Below the pieces are notes generated by a model. That model was not told the origin of the DNA. It was given only the letters and a program-made list of their open reading frames with translations, and did no database searches. Made by a program: the position numbers and the translations under genes. Shown in pieces: positions 1-10,379 of a stretch of DNA of 64,000 bases (positions within the stretch are counted from its first letter, which is position 1; the number at the start of each line of letters is the position of its first letter). This stretch comes from Medicago truncatula (Eukaryota; Streptophyta; Magnoliopsida; Fabales; Fabaceae), in the NCBI RefSeq assembly GCF_003473485.1, contig NC_053045.1:52928494-52992493 (forward strand), written 5' to 3'.

Positions 1-339
1 CGTTAGGTTCCATATGCTAATAACAATTTTTGGAACTGCATACATAACCTAAGAAGTCCATGAAGTGTTACCAAACGGTGCAAAGTCTGTTTCCAGTTAT
101 TTGTATATAATTTTATACCAGGTCATTTTCTTCATGTATTTAAACTTTATTGATTTCCCTGATGCTCCCCTGTGGTATACAATATGTCTGCTCTCACATT
201 CTTAGTCACCTGAAAAATTGCTTGTTCTTTTATGAGTATTGCCACTAAAAGTGTACCAATTGATATATTTCTCGGGAAATTTTTACCTCATTGTTTGTCC
301 GTTATTCCCTTCTTTACTCTTTCATTTCCTGTTTCACAG

Positions 340-1521
340 ATTACTGATCTCAAATTTACAGTGGACCGCCTTGAGAAAGAGAGAGACTTTTACTTCGCAA
401 AACTACGGGATGTAGAAATCATATGTCAGACTCCAGAAGTGGAGGATATCCCTGTAAGAAATCTAATAAAGGCGTGCATTGAAGTTGAAATCATATGTTT
501 TAGTATGCTTGTCGTCATGCCTAATTTGACTGTTGTTCCATGTGATGTAATCTCTGATTCTGATCATTTAGCCAATAGTGTTGAGCCGACCCCACTTAGT
601 GGGATAAGTCTTGGTTGTTGTGGTTGATCATTTAGCCAATAACAAATTTTCTTTTATCTGAATTTCATAATTACTTTATGGTTGACTGGGGATGGGACGG
701 GACTATAGTCACCGCCAGAGTTTTTGCTCAAAAAGTTGATGGTTCTGGCATTGACATGGATCTTGTTAAGTGGATGGGATGGTGAATGGTTAACCTAAAA
801 CTTGAACTATAATTTTTTTTGGTAGACTGAATTATAAATTTTAGGGTGAGCGATTTTGCAGTAGCGTTTATTTTGATTAGTTGGAGGATAGCAGAATAAT
901 TGAACATAGAGGAAGACTTAGAAGTTAGAAAAACTCACTGAAACCAGTACACATTATCCAGATCTAATTTTTAGTCTGTTTGAAGATTTTTTTTTTGACA
1001 AGTGATAATAATGTCATTGGATCTATATAGTTGCAATTAGGGGGGAAAAGGCTTTGGGGACTTTTGTTATCTGGGCCAACTTGTTTATTCTGCTTCTTTA
1101 ACCATCACAAGGATCGTAACTCTGGCTACATTTCTCAAGCGGTATTAAAATGTATTAGTGTTTGAAACTGCTTACTGTAATATTTACAAATAAATTCATT
1201 CTTAAACCTGGGTTGGTAGCCCAAAATACCTTCAGAACATGGTCAGTCATAAAGTATTTGCCCATCAGTGTAAAAGTCAAGCTGAACTTTCTTTCTAAGA
1301 ATAAAAAAATAAATGTAATCAATTGTTACATGCTCTCTATGCAGGTTACTGTAGCAATTAAGAAGATTTTGTATGCCACTGATGCAAAGGAATCAGCACT
1401 GGATGAAGCTCAAGATTATCTTAATCAAGCAATGAATGTTGAAGAAGCTCAAGACTACCCAAGTCAAACTATGAATGCTGTTGAAGCTGAAGCAGAAATT
1501 GAAGTTGATTCCCAAAACTAG
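340..1521 (+). CDS. EB1: EB1 microtubule plus-end-binding protein, 3' end (partial)
   Basis: Last two coding exons of an end-binding protein 1 gene, read as 340-453 and 1345-1521 (TAG at 1519). The first begins after a CACAG acceptor and ends at CCT|GTAAGA; the second begins after ATGCAG. Both junctions are phase 0 and the joined frame stays open. The first exon encodes the end of the dimerising coiled coil (VDRLEKERDFYFAKLRD) and the start of the EB1 C-terminal domain (ICQTPEVED); the second continues with VAIKKILYATD and an acidic tail ending SQN. In the family this domain dimerises and recruits partner proteins, while the N-terminal calponin-homology domain, outside the window to the left, binds microtubules. 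The tail fits the EB1a/EB1b type rather than basic-tailed EB1c. The intron of about 890 bp (454-1344) shows nothing else clear. Reading frame is certain; the a/b assignment is inference. Confidence 0.93.
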
Positions 1522-4500
1522 CTCCTTGCTGGTATGCCAAGACATTTGCTAGCCTCTTTTTAAGCAAATTCAATTCTGTCTTGCAAGTCGGGTGGTGATC
1601 TGCACTCTCCTATGGGCATAGAATACCATGTAATGAAAATTGTCATATATTGTGTTTGTTTACTTGTAGCCTAGATGGATAATCACATGATAAATGACTG
1701 GTCTTTACAATTGTAGATTTCATCTATTCGTCTTTTCATCATTATATAAATAACTTCTCTAACGAAGATTGCTCAAGGAATGGAAGTTTCCTAGCCACAA
1801 TATATTTACTGATTTGTTTGTCTGTAGTTTGAAATTAGCCGCCAAGCTTAAGCTTTCTTAATGTATGATCTCAGATAATTGTCATTCAAAACCACTCAGG
1901 TGCTTTATGTGTCCAATATCGATTCTCTGCGAATTATTCAGTTCATCTAGCAAGCCCCTGCCACATCTCTGTTTCTACATATGTTGTTTCATTTGATTTG
2001 GACTGTCAGTTGCTTCTTGTCGTCTATGAAGAATCATACCTCTGATCGAACTTCTTAACCATTTATTGTCGTGCTAGCTGTTAACTGTGTGATGAATGAC
2101 CACACTCGTAGTCTAAGTCTATTAATAATATGTTGACAATTAATAGTAATGCCAATGTACAGCAGAATTTTCCTACGTAGTTGAGATTTTTTCAATGTTT
2201 CTTCGATGATGATGACTTGCATGGTATGACGTTAGGTTTAAATGGAAAAGGTTGAGGATACAGCCTAGATTGTCAAGGTTGACACTTATCTGATGGCTAT
2301 TCAATTGTAACCATTCAAAGAGAAAATACGTGTATATATTTAGCTGTTACTGATACTGAATCCATTGATCACAATTCATAACTTTCATTCTCTTATGGGC
2401 ATCAAATTTTCAATTCCTTCGTGCCTTTACACTTAATTAGGATGGCATCGGAGGTAAAGCTTAAGTTGCATCTCTGTTTCTTTCTGTCTCTGCAACTCCT
2501 CCAACCTGCCTTGCATCCCTTTCGGTTTCAGTGCTGCTCTTCACATTTGAAGACTCTCTCAATCCTTACTTCTTCTAGTTTCGGCACCCCTCAAACAGTC
2601 CAGGATAGAGAGGTGGGAGCAAATTTAAGGCACTCACATAAAGGATTTAGTTGGGGGAAGACAGTTTGATTTCTCCATGCATGTTTTTACTATGCAATTC
2701 TGATTTGTACGATGAAGGTAACAATCTGAACATTTGATTTGATGTGAAAAATGTTGGTGAAATGAAACTAGACAAAACGGAAATCATAACTTCGTGGAAG
2801 CTAAATTGGACTTCGATAGTGGATGATTTCAAAATGTCCTTGAAAGCTCGCTGATGATTTAGAATTATATTGGAAATCCATGTGAAGGAGAAGCAAATAT
2901 ATTGTTCGGGAAAGTATGGCCGGGACAAAACTACAATTTTTGGTTAGAAGTATTATACATGCTACTAATCTGAGCCCTTTATTATTTTAGATGGTATATT
3001 CATCGTGGTTCACTGTAGACCATATATAATTAGTAGTCCACTCTAGACGCCACCAGAGAACAATGATTGACAATGTTAATTTGGTGCAAGGACTATATGA
3101 CTTCAAGCCCCGCCCAAACAAACAACTTTCAAGTTTCTATATTTTAAAAATGTGATGCTGACCTATTCTGTTCTTTTTTCTATCTTCTGGCAGCCTGTAG
3201 CCCTCTAGTAAGTTATATTCATATTCAACAGCAAACACATCGTTTTCCTCTCATCGCTCAACTTTGCTTCTTCAACAATTAAGCTCATCTACTTTCTTTA
3301 ACAAACCATATGCTCTCACTCACAACCATCATCATGGATTGACTTCACCTATGTGTCAACCTATCCACCAGTTTAGTTTTGAACTTTCGGTCTTCCATCA
3401 ACTACTGACCCATATATCTGAATCTGAGCCACGCCATCAACAAGAAGAATCACCAGAGCCTGATCTCGATCTAGTAGAAAACATGTACCGACACATCCTG
3501 TTTCGTTCTTGTACAACATATGCAGGTACTGGTAGGCAAGTAATGAACACTCGGTGAGAATAAGGGGGTTAATAGTGAATGGGCGAAACGAGTCTTAACC
3601 ACTGCAATTCGTCCTTCTTTGTACAACCCTCTCTTCTTCCTGTCCAAGGCTAGAGAGTGGAGTAGAAGATCTTTCAAGAAAACTCCTATTCTGTTTGCAG
3701 GTTCGGATTTTAAGAAAATTCATATTCTGTTTGCAGGTTCGATTTTGCCACCACTGGCATTAGAGATTGGCTATGCAATCATTATAATTGGCAAAGCAAA
3801 CATTATCCGTTGAGCGTATTGCATTGAGAATGGAAGATTATTTGTGACACTTGGCTTGGATAATTTCATTATGTGCATGACATTTGTTATGGATTATGGA
3901 GGAAAACTTTGGCTAAACAAAGAAACGAAAGGGGGGCTGTCTCTTTGTTGAAATAACAATCCTTAATTTTGCTGACTTTACACTTTACTCATTTAAAGAT
4001 GACAAATCCTAACATAGTATAATAATTTAAACATTTGTTCAATGTATATTTATCATAAGAACTTCTGTATAAACTAACAAAACTAAAATATGGATAGACA
4101 CTAGATAATCGATTTTTATGAACTATCTTGCAAGCTAATAAAAGTAAAAGCTATAAATAACTTATGAACATGTTTTAAGCTATTTTTTGAAACTCTTCCA
4201 AACACCATTGTATGTTTTTTTTTTTTGTTGCTGCAAAAGACACTACTGATAAGTATTCTTTAAAACTCTTTCAAACACTTACAAGAGTGTTTATGACTTT
4301 ATAGTTTATGTCATGTGTTCGAATAAACGCTTTCAAATGAATTATTTTAAACACACCCATACTTTAATAATGATGGCTTTGTTACAGTAAAACACGAGAA
4401 AATCAACAAGTTTCCACTGTCGTACCAACATTATCTATATATCATGTGTCATAAATCATAACCATTAAACACAACATAGATGACTAATCCTATGATAGTT

Positions 4501-4628
4501 ACACGACAAAAAGGAAAGGGTGACAAAAAACTTAAATATCTCCTCGGAAAACATAAACTAAATCAGTAACATGCTAACATGTACACGAACCCCCTTATCC
4601 ACAAGAGACAGAAGCTGCAAGATTGCAT
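1522..4628. other. Spacer between EB1 and HVA22a: no convincing gene
   Basis: About 3.1 kb. The first few hundred bases are presumably the EB1 3' UTR. Open frames at 2421-2669 and 3264-3557 (+) are short, lack recognisable domains and have no supporting splice structure; the second is the more gene-like (SPEPDLDLVENMYRHILF) but is left unassigned. A 36-bp imperfect tandem duplication lies at 3673-3743. From about 4040 to 4380 the AT-rich sequence holds hAT-MITE-like motifs (CTCTTCCAAACACC near 4193 and related runs), with no clean termini. The last part is probably the HVA22a 3' UTR. Confidence 0.5.
3673..3743 (+). repeat. Imperfect 36-bp tandem duplication
   Basis: Two adjacent units (3673-3708 and 3709-3743) share the core TATTCTGTTTGCAGGTTCG and differ at a few bases. 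Each carries a TTTGCAG|GTTC sequence that looks like a splice acceptor. No function is assigned. Confidence 0.7.
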
Positions 4629-6051
4629 TCAATAGGTCTCATCATACATTGTATGGTGACTACTGCCCCATTTAGATTTATCAGCCTGCAGAGTAATGGC
4701 ACAGTTAGTACAACATAATCAAAACATAATAATTCTATAATAACCAAGTGTTGCAGATGTAAATACCCTATGGATCAGATTCTCAAATGCTTCTGTTCCA
4801 TTCTCTTTGATGTACTTCTCTGCAGCAGTTATAATGTCATCTTGTTTCGTGAAGACGTCCTTTTTCCTTGGAACATACCAGATGTTAATGGTCTGAGGAT
4901 TGGCCAAGAAGGGTCTTACATAATGCTCATAAACGTAAGCAGCACCAGTAAAATAAGGAAGGACCAACCAGCAGGTTAGAATCAGCTTTGCATATGGCCA
5001 TATAGGAATCCTGCAATATATATTGTGAAAATTCAACCGAAAGTTTAATGCTTTCCCAGCCCTTTTAAATATACTCATAAAAAAGAACTCATATAGAGCT
5101 TGATGCAATGCAGATAAGGCATTACATTACATCCAGTTAAATTAGAAAGTATATTTTGTATCGAACCTTATACGACTATTCTACAATATTAGTAACCACA
5201 TTGGAAAGGACAAAGCATTGATCTTGTAGCTCAGATTCACAAATAGAAAGAAAACCTAAACGAAACATGCATTCAGGTTCATTAGTGTCACTAAAATACT
5301 AATACTAATTAGCACAGCCAAAGGGCCAATGCACATATACAAAGACCTGCTTGTGAAAAGTTACTGAACGTAGAACATAAATAGTGATTGATAAAAATAT
5401 TTGGACATGATCACAAACTAGAATAACCCTACAGATTGGAAGGTAACCAAAGCCAGCTTACACACACAGATGATTCCTTAACCACTTTTTCTTAAGATAT
5501 CTCAATAACATCCAGAATATGATACAACCAACAAAGCCTAAAATTTAAACTCTTAAATGTATCATCAAATTCACAAGTAAAAAACATAAAAAGGGTAGGT
5601 TAGGTATACCATTCAAGAATTTTGGCAAAAGTAAGTTCGAAAAGAGTGATCAATGAATACAGAACCCAATAGGTTAGCCACTGTTGATCATCCACAGGAG
5701 ACTTGCTCTCAATTGCCCTAACTGAAGCATATCTGCAGCACACAAATCAATCCATTCTCAAACAATACCTTAACCCTTCACACAGGACAATGAAGTAAAA
5801 ATCACTAATTTACAAATATTATTAATAAAAGGGGAATTGAGATTGTACTTACAGAGGATAAACAAGACTAATCACAGGTCTGAAATAGAAACACAAGTTA
5901 AAAAGAAGCACATTGGTCTTAATTGAAAAAAAGAGGAAAGTAAGTAAGGCACATTAGGGTTGTAAGAAAAAAAGACATACCCAGCAAGTACATCAAAATT
6001 TCTGAGAAGAACCATAAGAAAACTACCGGCACCAGATCCAGATCCACCCAT
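4629..6051 (-). CDS. HVA22A: HVA22-like protein a (TB2/DP1/REEP family)
   Basis: Five exons on the minus strand: 6051-5981, 5879-5853, 5732-5610, 5010-4767 and 4685-4629 (TGA). Every intron is GT..AG, the phases agree, and the product is 173 aa. It starts MGGSGSGAGSFLMVLLRNF, followed by the TB2/DP1 region: a hairpin of hydrophobic segments (VISLVYPLYASVRAIES, then the YWVLYSLITLFEL stretch, then ILTCWLVLPYFTGAAYVYEH) and the family tail VRPFLANPQTINIWYVPRK. A soluble C-terminus ends DETY. The family shapes ER tubules and acts in membrane traffic; barley and Arabidopsis HVA22 genes respond to ABA and stress. Exon 2 is a 27-nt micro-exon whose phase fits exactly. The start was chosen because MGGSGSG is the family N-terminus; an upstream in-frame AUG would add only low-complexity sequence. 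It is closest in recall to Arabidopsis HVA22a (At1g74520). Confidence 0.95.
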
Positions 6052-7012
6052 CTTTGATCTTGTGTTACGTGTTTCTAAATTTGTATGTGGCTTCGATCGA
6101 ACACTCACTCACGACACAACAGAGATGTTTTGGGAAAGAAAGATAAAGTGAGAGTGTGTGTAGTGTGAGTTGTTGCCTTGTTGGGCTTTGTATGAAACGA
6201 ATAAGAAAAAAAGTGGACTGTTGTGGGAAAAATAAAGTAGAAGGAATATGTGTGTTTGTGTTTGTGTTTGTGTTTGAGTGATTTGAAGGATATACACCGT
6301 AGATTTGGGGAAAGGAGATTATGATTTGAAAGATGAATGGGATGGATTGCTGGACCACTGTGGTCTTCAGGTAGTCAAGCTTTTGGATAGGTGAGGTTCT
6401 AGTGGGTTCGGTCACCGACCCAAAATTTGTGGACCAACCAAATTACTGCTGCCGACTTCAATTTCTCCTTTTTTATATTTTTTACTGGGTTTCTAATATA
6501 AAACTATATTTACTCGTTTATGTATTTATAATTTTAAAGATCGAATATATAAATATTTATAATTATGTATTTAATTTATTTAAAATTGTTTTCCTCGCCG
6601 TTTTAGTTTACGACGTTTGTACGAAAATGTTTACAATTTATTTTTATGCCATGAATTATTTAGTACTTTTTTAAGAAAAAAAATGTAATTTTTAATACGG
6701 GCCAGCCTGTGTAAGGCTGGGCTCAGGTAGTATATTTTAAGCCCGTTTTTCAGCTGATTTTTTGGCCCGACCCGATAAATCCCGAAGCCCGTTAGGGCCG
6801 ACCCTAAACGGGCTGGTCGCCTGTTTTGACAGCTCTATCCAATGGTAATCTCTTCCCATGATTATTTTGTGGGCCCCATTATGACACATTATCTTGACGC
6901 AACTCAATTATTTTTTATTCTAATGGTGAACTCTAAAGAACTCACATCGAGCCCTACACCTTTACTTCACATATTAATATTATATTCATATTTAATTTTA
7001 TTACAACTCTAA
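6052..7012. other. HVA22a leader/promoter and AT-rich spacer
   Basis: The first 100-250 bp hold the probable 5' leader and promoter of the minus-strand HVA22a gene, including a TGTGTTTG-type low-complexity run at 6249-6275. From about 6700 to 6840 a GC-richer patch (GGCCCGACCCG, CGGGCTGGTCGCC, ending TTTTGACAGCTCTA) resembles one end of the plant hAT elements whose terminus reads TAGAGCTGTCAAAA. No matching opposite end was found, so it is treated as a fragment. Confidence 0.45.
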
Positions 7013-7165
7013 GAGTGTTATCATTATAAAAATTGCAAGGCAACAAATAAGATGCTTCCTCTCCTCGCCCTTTCGAACAAGTCGGTCCTAGTTTTCTCTC
7101 TCTAAGTTTTCTCTTACAGTTTCTTCATTGAGGGGTGGTTTTGGGTCAATTCTTGACCTGAAATC

Positions 7166-7203
<38 letters not shown>

Positions 7204-7582
7204 CTAAATAAGTGATTTTCGCATAGATCTAGGTTTTTTTTTTCTTTGTGATTTCATTATCTAAGTGTGGTGGTTTGTTGGTTGTTGTCTTGTGCGGCGT
7301 TGTTTGATTTCCCGTCTTCGTGTGGTGTTCATTTGATTAATATTGAAAGATCGATTATTCAATCAAAGATTTGGGCGTCAACGTTGCAGATCCGAAGGCC
7401 ATGGATATTCCGGTCACTTTAATTTTATCATATATTTTTGTAGGCATTGTGCCGTTATATGTTATTAACTTGGATGTTGTGAGTTTGTTCGCAGATTCAT
7501 CCTTTACGTTTTTAGCGGTGTTGAATGATGTAATCTCTCGATTTAAATGAATGATTATCATTTCATTTTTGTCAAAAAGAAA
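7013..7582 (+). mobile_element. Retroposed insertion with 15-bp target duplication
   Basis: TTATTACAACTCTAA occurs at 6998-7012 and again at 7583-7597, exactly flanking 570 bp. The 3' edge is A-rich (GTCAAAAAGAAA), and no terminal inverted repeat is seen, which together point to target-primed reverse transcription (a LINE-mobilised or 5'-truncated LINE/SINE copy). Inside are a CT microsatellite (7169-7200) and GC-richer text around 7280-7420 that does not translate well. The source transcript is not recognised. Confidence 0.65.
7169..7200. repeat. (CT)16 microsatellite
   Basis: Uninterrupted CT dinucleotide run inside the retroposed insertion. Confidence 0.95.
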
Positions 7583-7597
7583 TTATTACAACTCTAA

Positions 7598-8362
7598 AGT
7601 ACCGACCGGTAGAACGACTAGTTTGTTTATTGATTTTATAATCAAAATAATTGTTACCTTTTGAAGGCACGGTTACTCCACGCAGGCGCACTCCAACAAA
7701 AATTTTGCCAAGATAATGCATTTCCCATTCAATCATAATCGGAATCCATTCTACCAAAGTAGAGATAAAAAGTTGACCAGTTTCTTCTATCCCTATGTGT
7801 TGAAAACGAAAAAACGAAATTAAAGGTGACTTTTTTCCCATGTTCATTGTTCAGTCACTTCCCTTTAAAATCTTACCAAAAAGAAGTGTCAAGACAAGAT
7901 TTCATCCCAGAACTAGAATAGACGAATCCACTCATTTCTGTGGCTCAATCATCAGACACGGTCCCAAGGAAAAGCACAATAAAATAATCTCCACAAAACC
8001 AAGGATCTTTTTTTCATTGCAGTCAATAATTCCTGCAACCAATCAATCAGTTGGATCCAGAACAAATGATGACTCACATCCTAACTATGGCAAATTGGAA
8101 ACTTGAAATCTCAACCATATGATCTTCACCAACTGCCAAGATCATAGGCTACATCTTTTCAGCTCAGCTCATGGAAAAGAAAAAAATAAAAAGAAGTCGA
8201 ACTAGCTCAACTCACAACTAAGGCACAATAGAATTGAGTAAAATTTTCTAAGATCATTGAATATATAAAATTTATACACAGCTCCAGACCAGCATTGCAA
8301 TTAGATAAGGTAATTGGCTGGTTATAGCAATACATAAACTAGAACTCTACAAATTAACATGT
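7598..8362. other. Spacer and probable 3' UTR of the bHLH47-like gene
   Basis: About 760 bp with no coding signal that survives inspection. The part next to 8363 is presumably the 3' UTR of the minus-strand bHLH gene; the remainder shows nothing recognisable. Confidence 0.4.
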
Positions 8363-9873
8363 TTAGCTAGAAGTTGGTTGCTCTCCAAGCAGTTGTGATG
8401 GCCATGAATCTGCTGGTGTGGGATACCTGGCATGAGGTTTACTGATAACAAGTGGAGGGTTTGGCGTGATCTCAGTAGGAGCTGGGTAAGCAGCTTGAAG
8501 ATCGGGACGAAAGGGGACGACTAAAACAGTAGGTCCTTGCTGCAAGGTAGGATCTACGGTAGGCAATTGGAAACTCTGTCCTGAAAAAGTTGTCTGCTCT
8601 GGTGACTCAAGCTCTAATTGAGGAGGCGCATTCAAGTCAGGTTTAGATTGAGCTATTCTTGCCTGTATCTCGCCTTGAAGCTTCTCAATTTGAGTTTCTA
8701 GGCTACTATTCTCCTCCTTTAGCTCATTTTTCTCCATGGTCACCTGTCCAATTAAGCCAATCACATGAATTACACGCAGGTCAAATAGTGTGTTGATTTG
8801 TGACATCAAATTGTGACGTATTGCTAATCGGCTCAAGTAAGTAACTGGCCAGAATGCTGTAACACAAACGGAATGGATTTCAAGTAAACTAGCAAACAAT
8901 AAAAGCTTTTCCACATAAACATCAAAATTCAACATGCAGTATTCTCAACAGGGTAAAATGATGGGATCAAAGGAGGGAAAAAAGTGCCAATCTTACATAA
9001 TGAGATTCAGACAATAAAGAGACATTCTCTTTCTTGAGGGACTGGATCTGACAGAGCAAGTCTTTTAGCAGTCTAGAAGCTTCGATCAATATTGAAGCCT
9101 TTCCATTGTTCGGCTCACTGAGATCTATCCCCATCACCACCAAAACACCAAAAGAAAAGGGGGGGAACATGCACGTAAAGTCAAATTCGAGCAACATATC
9201 AGATATGGTACAGCAAGACAAAGTAAATATAAAACATAACTGTCATATCGAATGGAGCAAGCAGGTAAACAGTAAAATTTGAACATAGTGATGCGACTAA
9301 AGAAAAATAACAGAGGCATAAGAAGTTACCAAGAGCATTGGCAAGATCAAGGAAGAGTTCGTTCAAATGTTCACGCTTCATTTTCTCCCTTTCGGCCTTG
9401 TGAATTCTCTTAGGGACTTTCCCTTGCTTCATTGTACCAGGATCAGACCTGAGGTCAATCAAGCGTACACATATTGAGTCCAAAACCAAATATGTTGTTC
9501 CACAAAAACTATGCTATTGGTATCATGACTACTACTATCACTGTCACTACCATCACTGCTACTTCTAAGCAGTTATGGCTAAATCTAAAATTCGTGATTT
9601 TGCGACAAGTAGTAGTAACAATTACTGCCAGATGAAGTTATTAACAGCTTCAAAATTCAATCAAAGAAAACAAATAGATAGTTATATATTCAGTATTCAT
9701 ACCCAAACCAAGTAAATAAATCAAATTTATCACATCATTTCAGAAAACTTCTTCAAAGGAAAACAGTGAAAGAATGGAAGTTCAATATACTGTATTAACA
9801 AAAAAAACAATTTCTGAATCTCTAACCTGTTATTTGATGGCTCAATCATAGGAGCAACACTCTCCGATCCCAT
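8363..9873 (-). CDS. PYE: bHLH47/POPEYE-like transcription factor
   Basis: Four coding exons on the minus strand: 9873-9827, 9448-9330, 9124-8997 and 8743-8363 (TAA); phases fit and the product is 224 aa. Residues about 25-85 form a bHLH: basic region KVPKRIHKAEREKMKREHLN, then a loop with NNGKASIL and helix 2 ASRLLKDLLCQIQSLKKE, followed by a leucine-rich coiled coil (KNELKEENSSLETQIEKL). The rest is Pro/Gln-rich and ends with the conserved ADSWPSQLLGE. These are hallmarks of bHLH47/PYE, a pericycle regulator of iron-deficiency genes that works with ILR3-type bHLH partners. An EAR-type DLNxxP motif (DLNAPP) sits at residues 134-139, fitting a repressor. The start is the first AUG of the spliced transcript; no AUG was seen in the leader exon. 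Splice sites are inferred by eye but well supported by similarity to the Arabidopsis protein. Confidence 0.94.
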
Positions 9874-9922
9874 ATGAACAAAACCAGCTATCCCTGTCTT
9901 CAATTCTTCAGCAACAATTTTC

Positions 9923-10214
9923 CTAAAGTACAAAAACAAAATTACTTCAATTTACACCCTAAACGATACTGATAAAAAAAACAAGGACCCAATAAATGAA
10001 ATAAAAGGAATATGAAAAATCTGAATATTTTCATTTTAATTTTTCACTACTAGTGACAAAGTAAATAAAACCCATGCTTCCAGATTCAATCAATTTAGGA
10101 TTATAATAAGCCAAAGTACCTAACTTTAATTTCCATAACATGAAATTCAATGGATCAAACAGAAAACGATCTAATCATAAAAAAAAAAAAAGTGATTTTT
10201 TTTGGCTCACCAAC
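9923..10214 (-). other. Predicted 5'-leader intron of the bHLH47-like gene
   Basis: A donor (ACCAG|GTTGGTG, reading minus from 10215) and an acceptor (CTTTAG|GAAAAT, exon resuming at 9922) bracket a 292-bp AT-rich stretch just upstream of the start-codon exon. Joining them gives a leader with no AUG before the start at 9873. Transcript evidence would be needed to confirm use. Confidence 0.55.
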
Positions 10215-10379
10215 CTGGTTCGTGGAAGAATAATCAGAAGGAATGGAATTAGAATATGTTGATTGAAGTATGAATCAAGGTTGAAGGATGAAGAAGTTTG
10301 ATTTGGAATCGAGAAATGAAAATGAAAGAGATTTTAATTTAATTTGAAATTAGAATTAGGGCAGAGGAGAGAGAAAAGA

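Noticed and set aside
232-627. 131-aa open frame over the first EB1 exon
   Set aside because: Only 340-453 is exon; the rest is intron translated by chance, shown by the CACAG acceptor and GTAAGA donor.
2421-2669. Open frame of 82 aa; on the minus strand a short LEELQRQKETE-type stretch
   Set aside because: Neither strand gives a recognisable domain or splice context; too short to separate from chance.
3264-3557. 97-aa frame with an acidic middle part
   Set aside because: Looks slightly protein-like but has no known family, no clear promoter and no partner exons; left unannotated as a gene.
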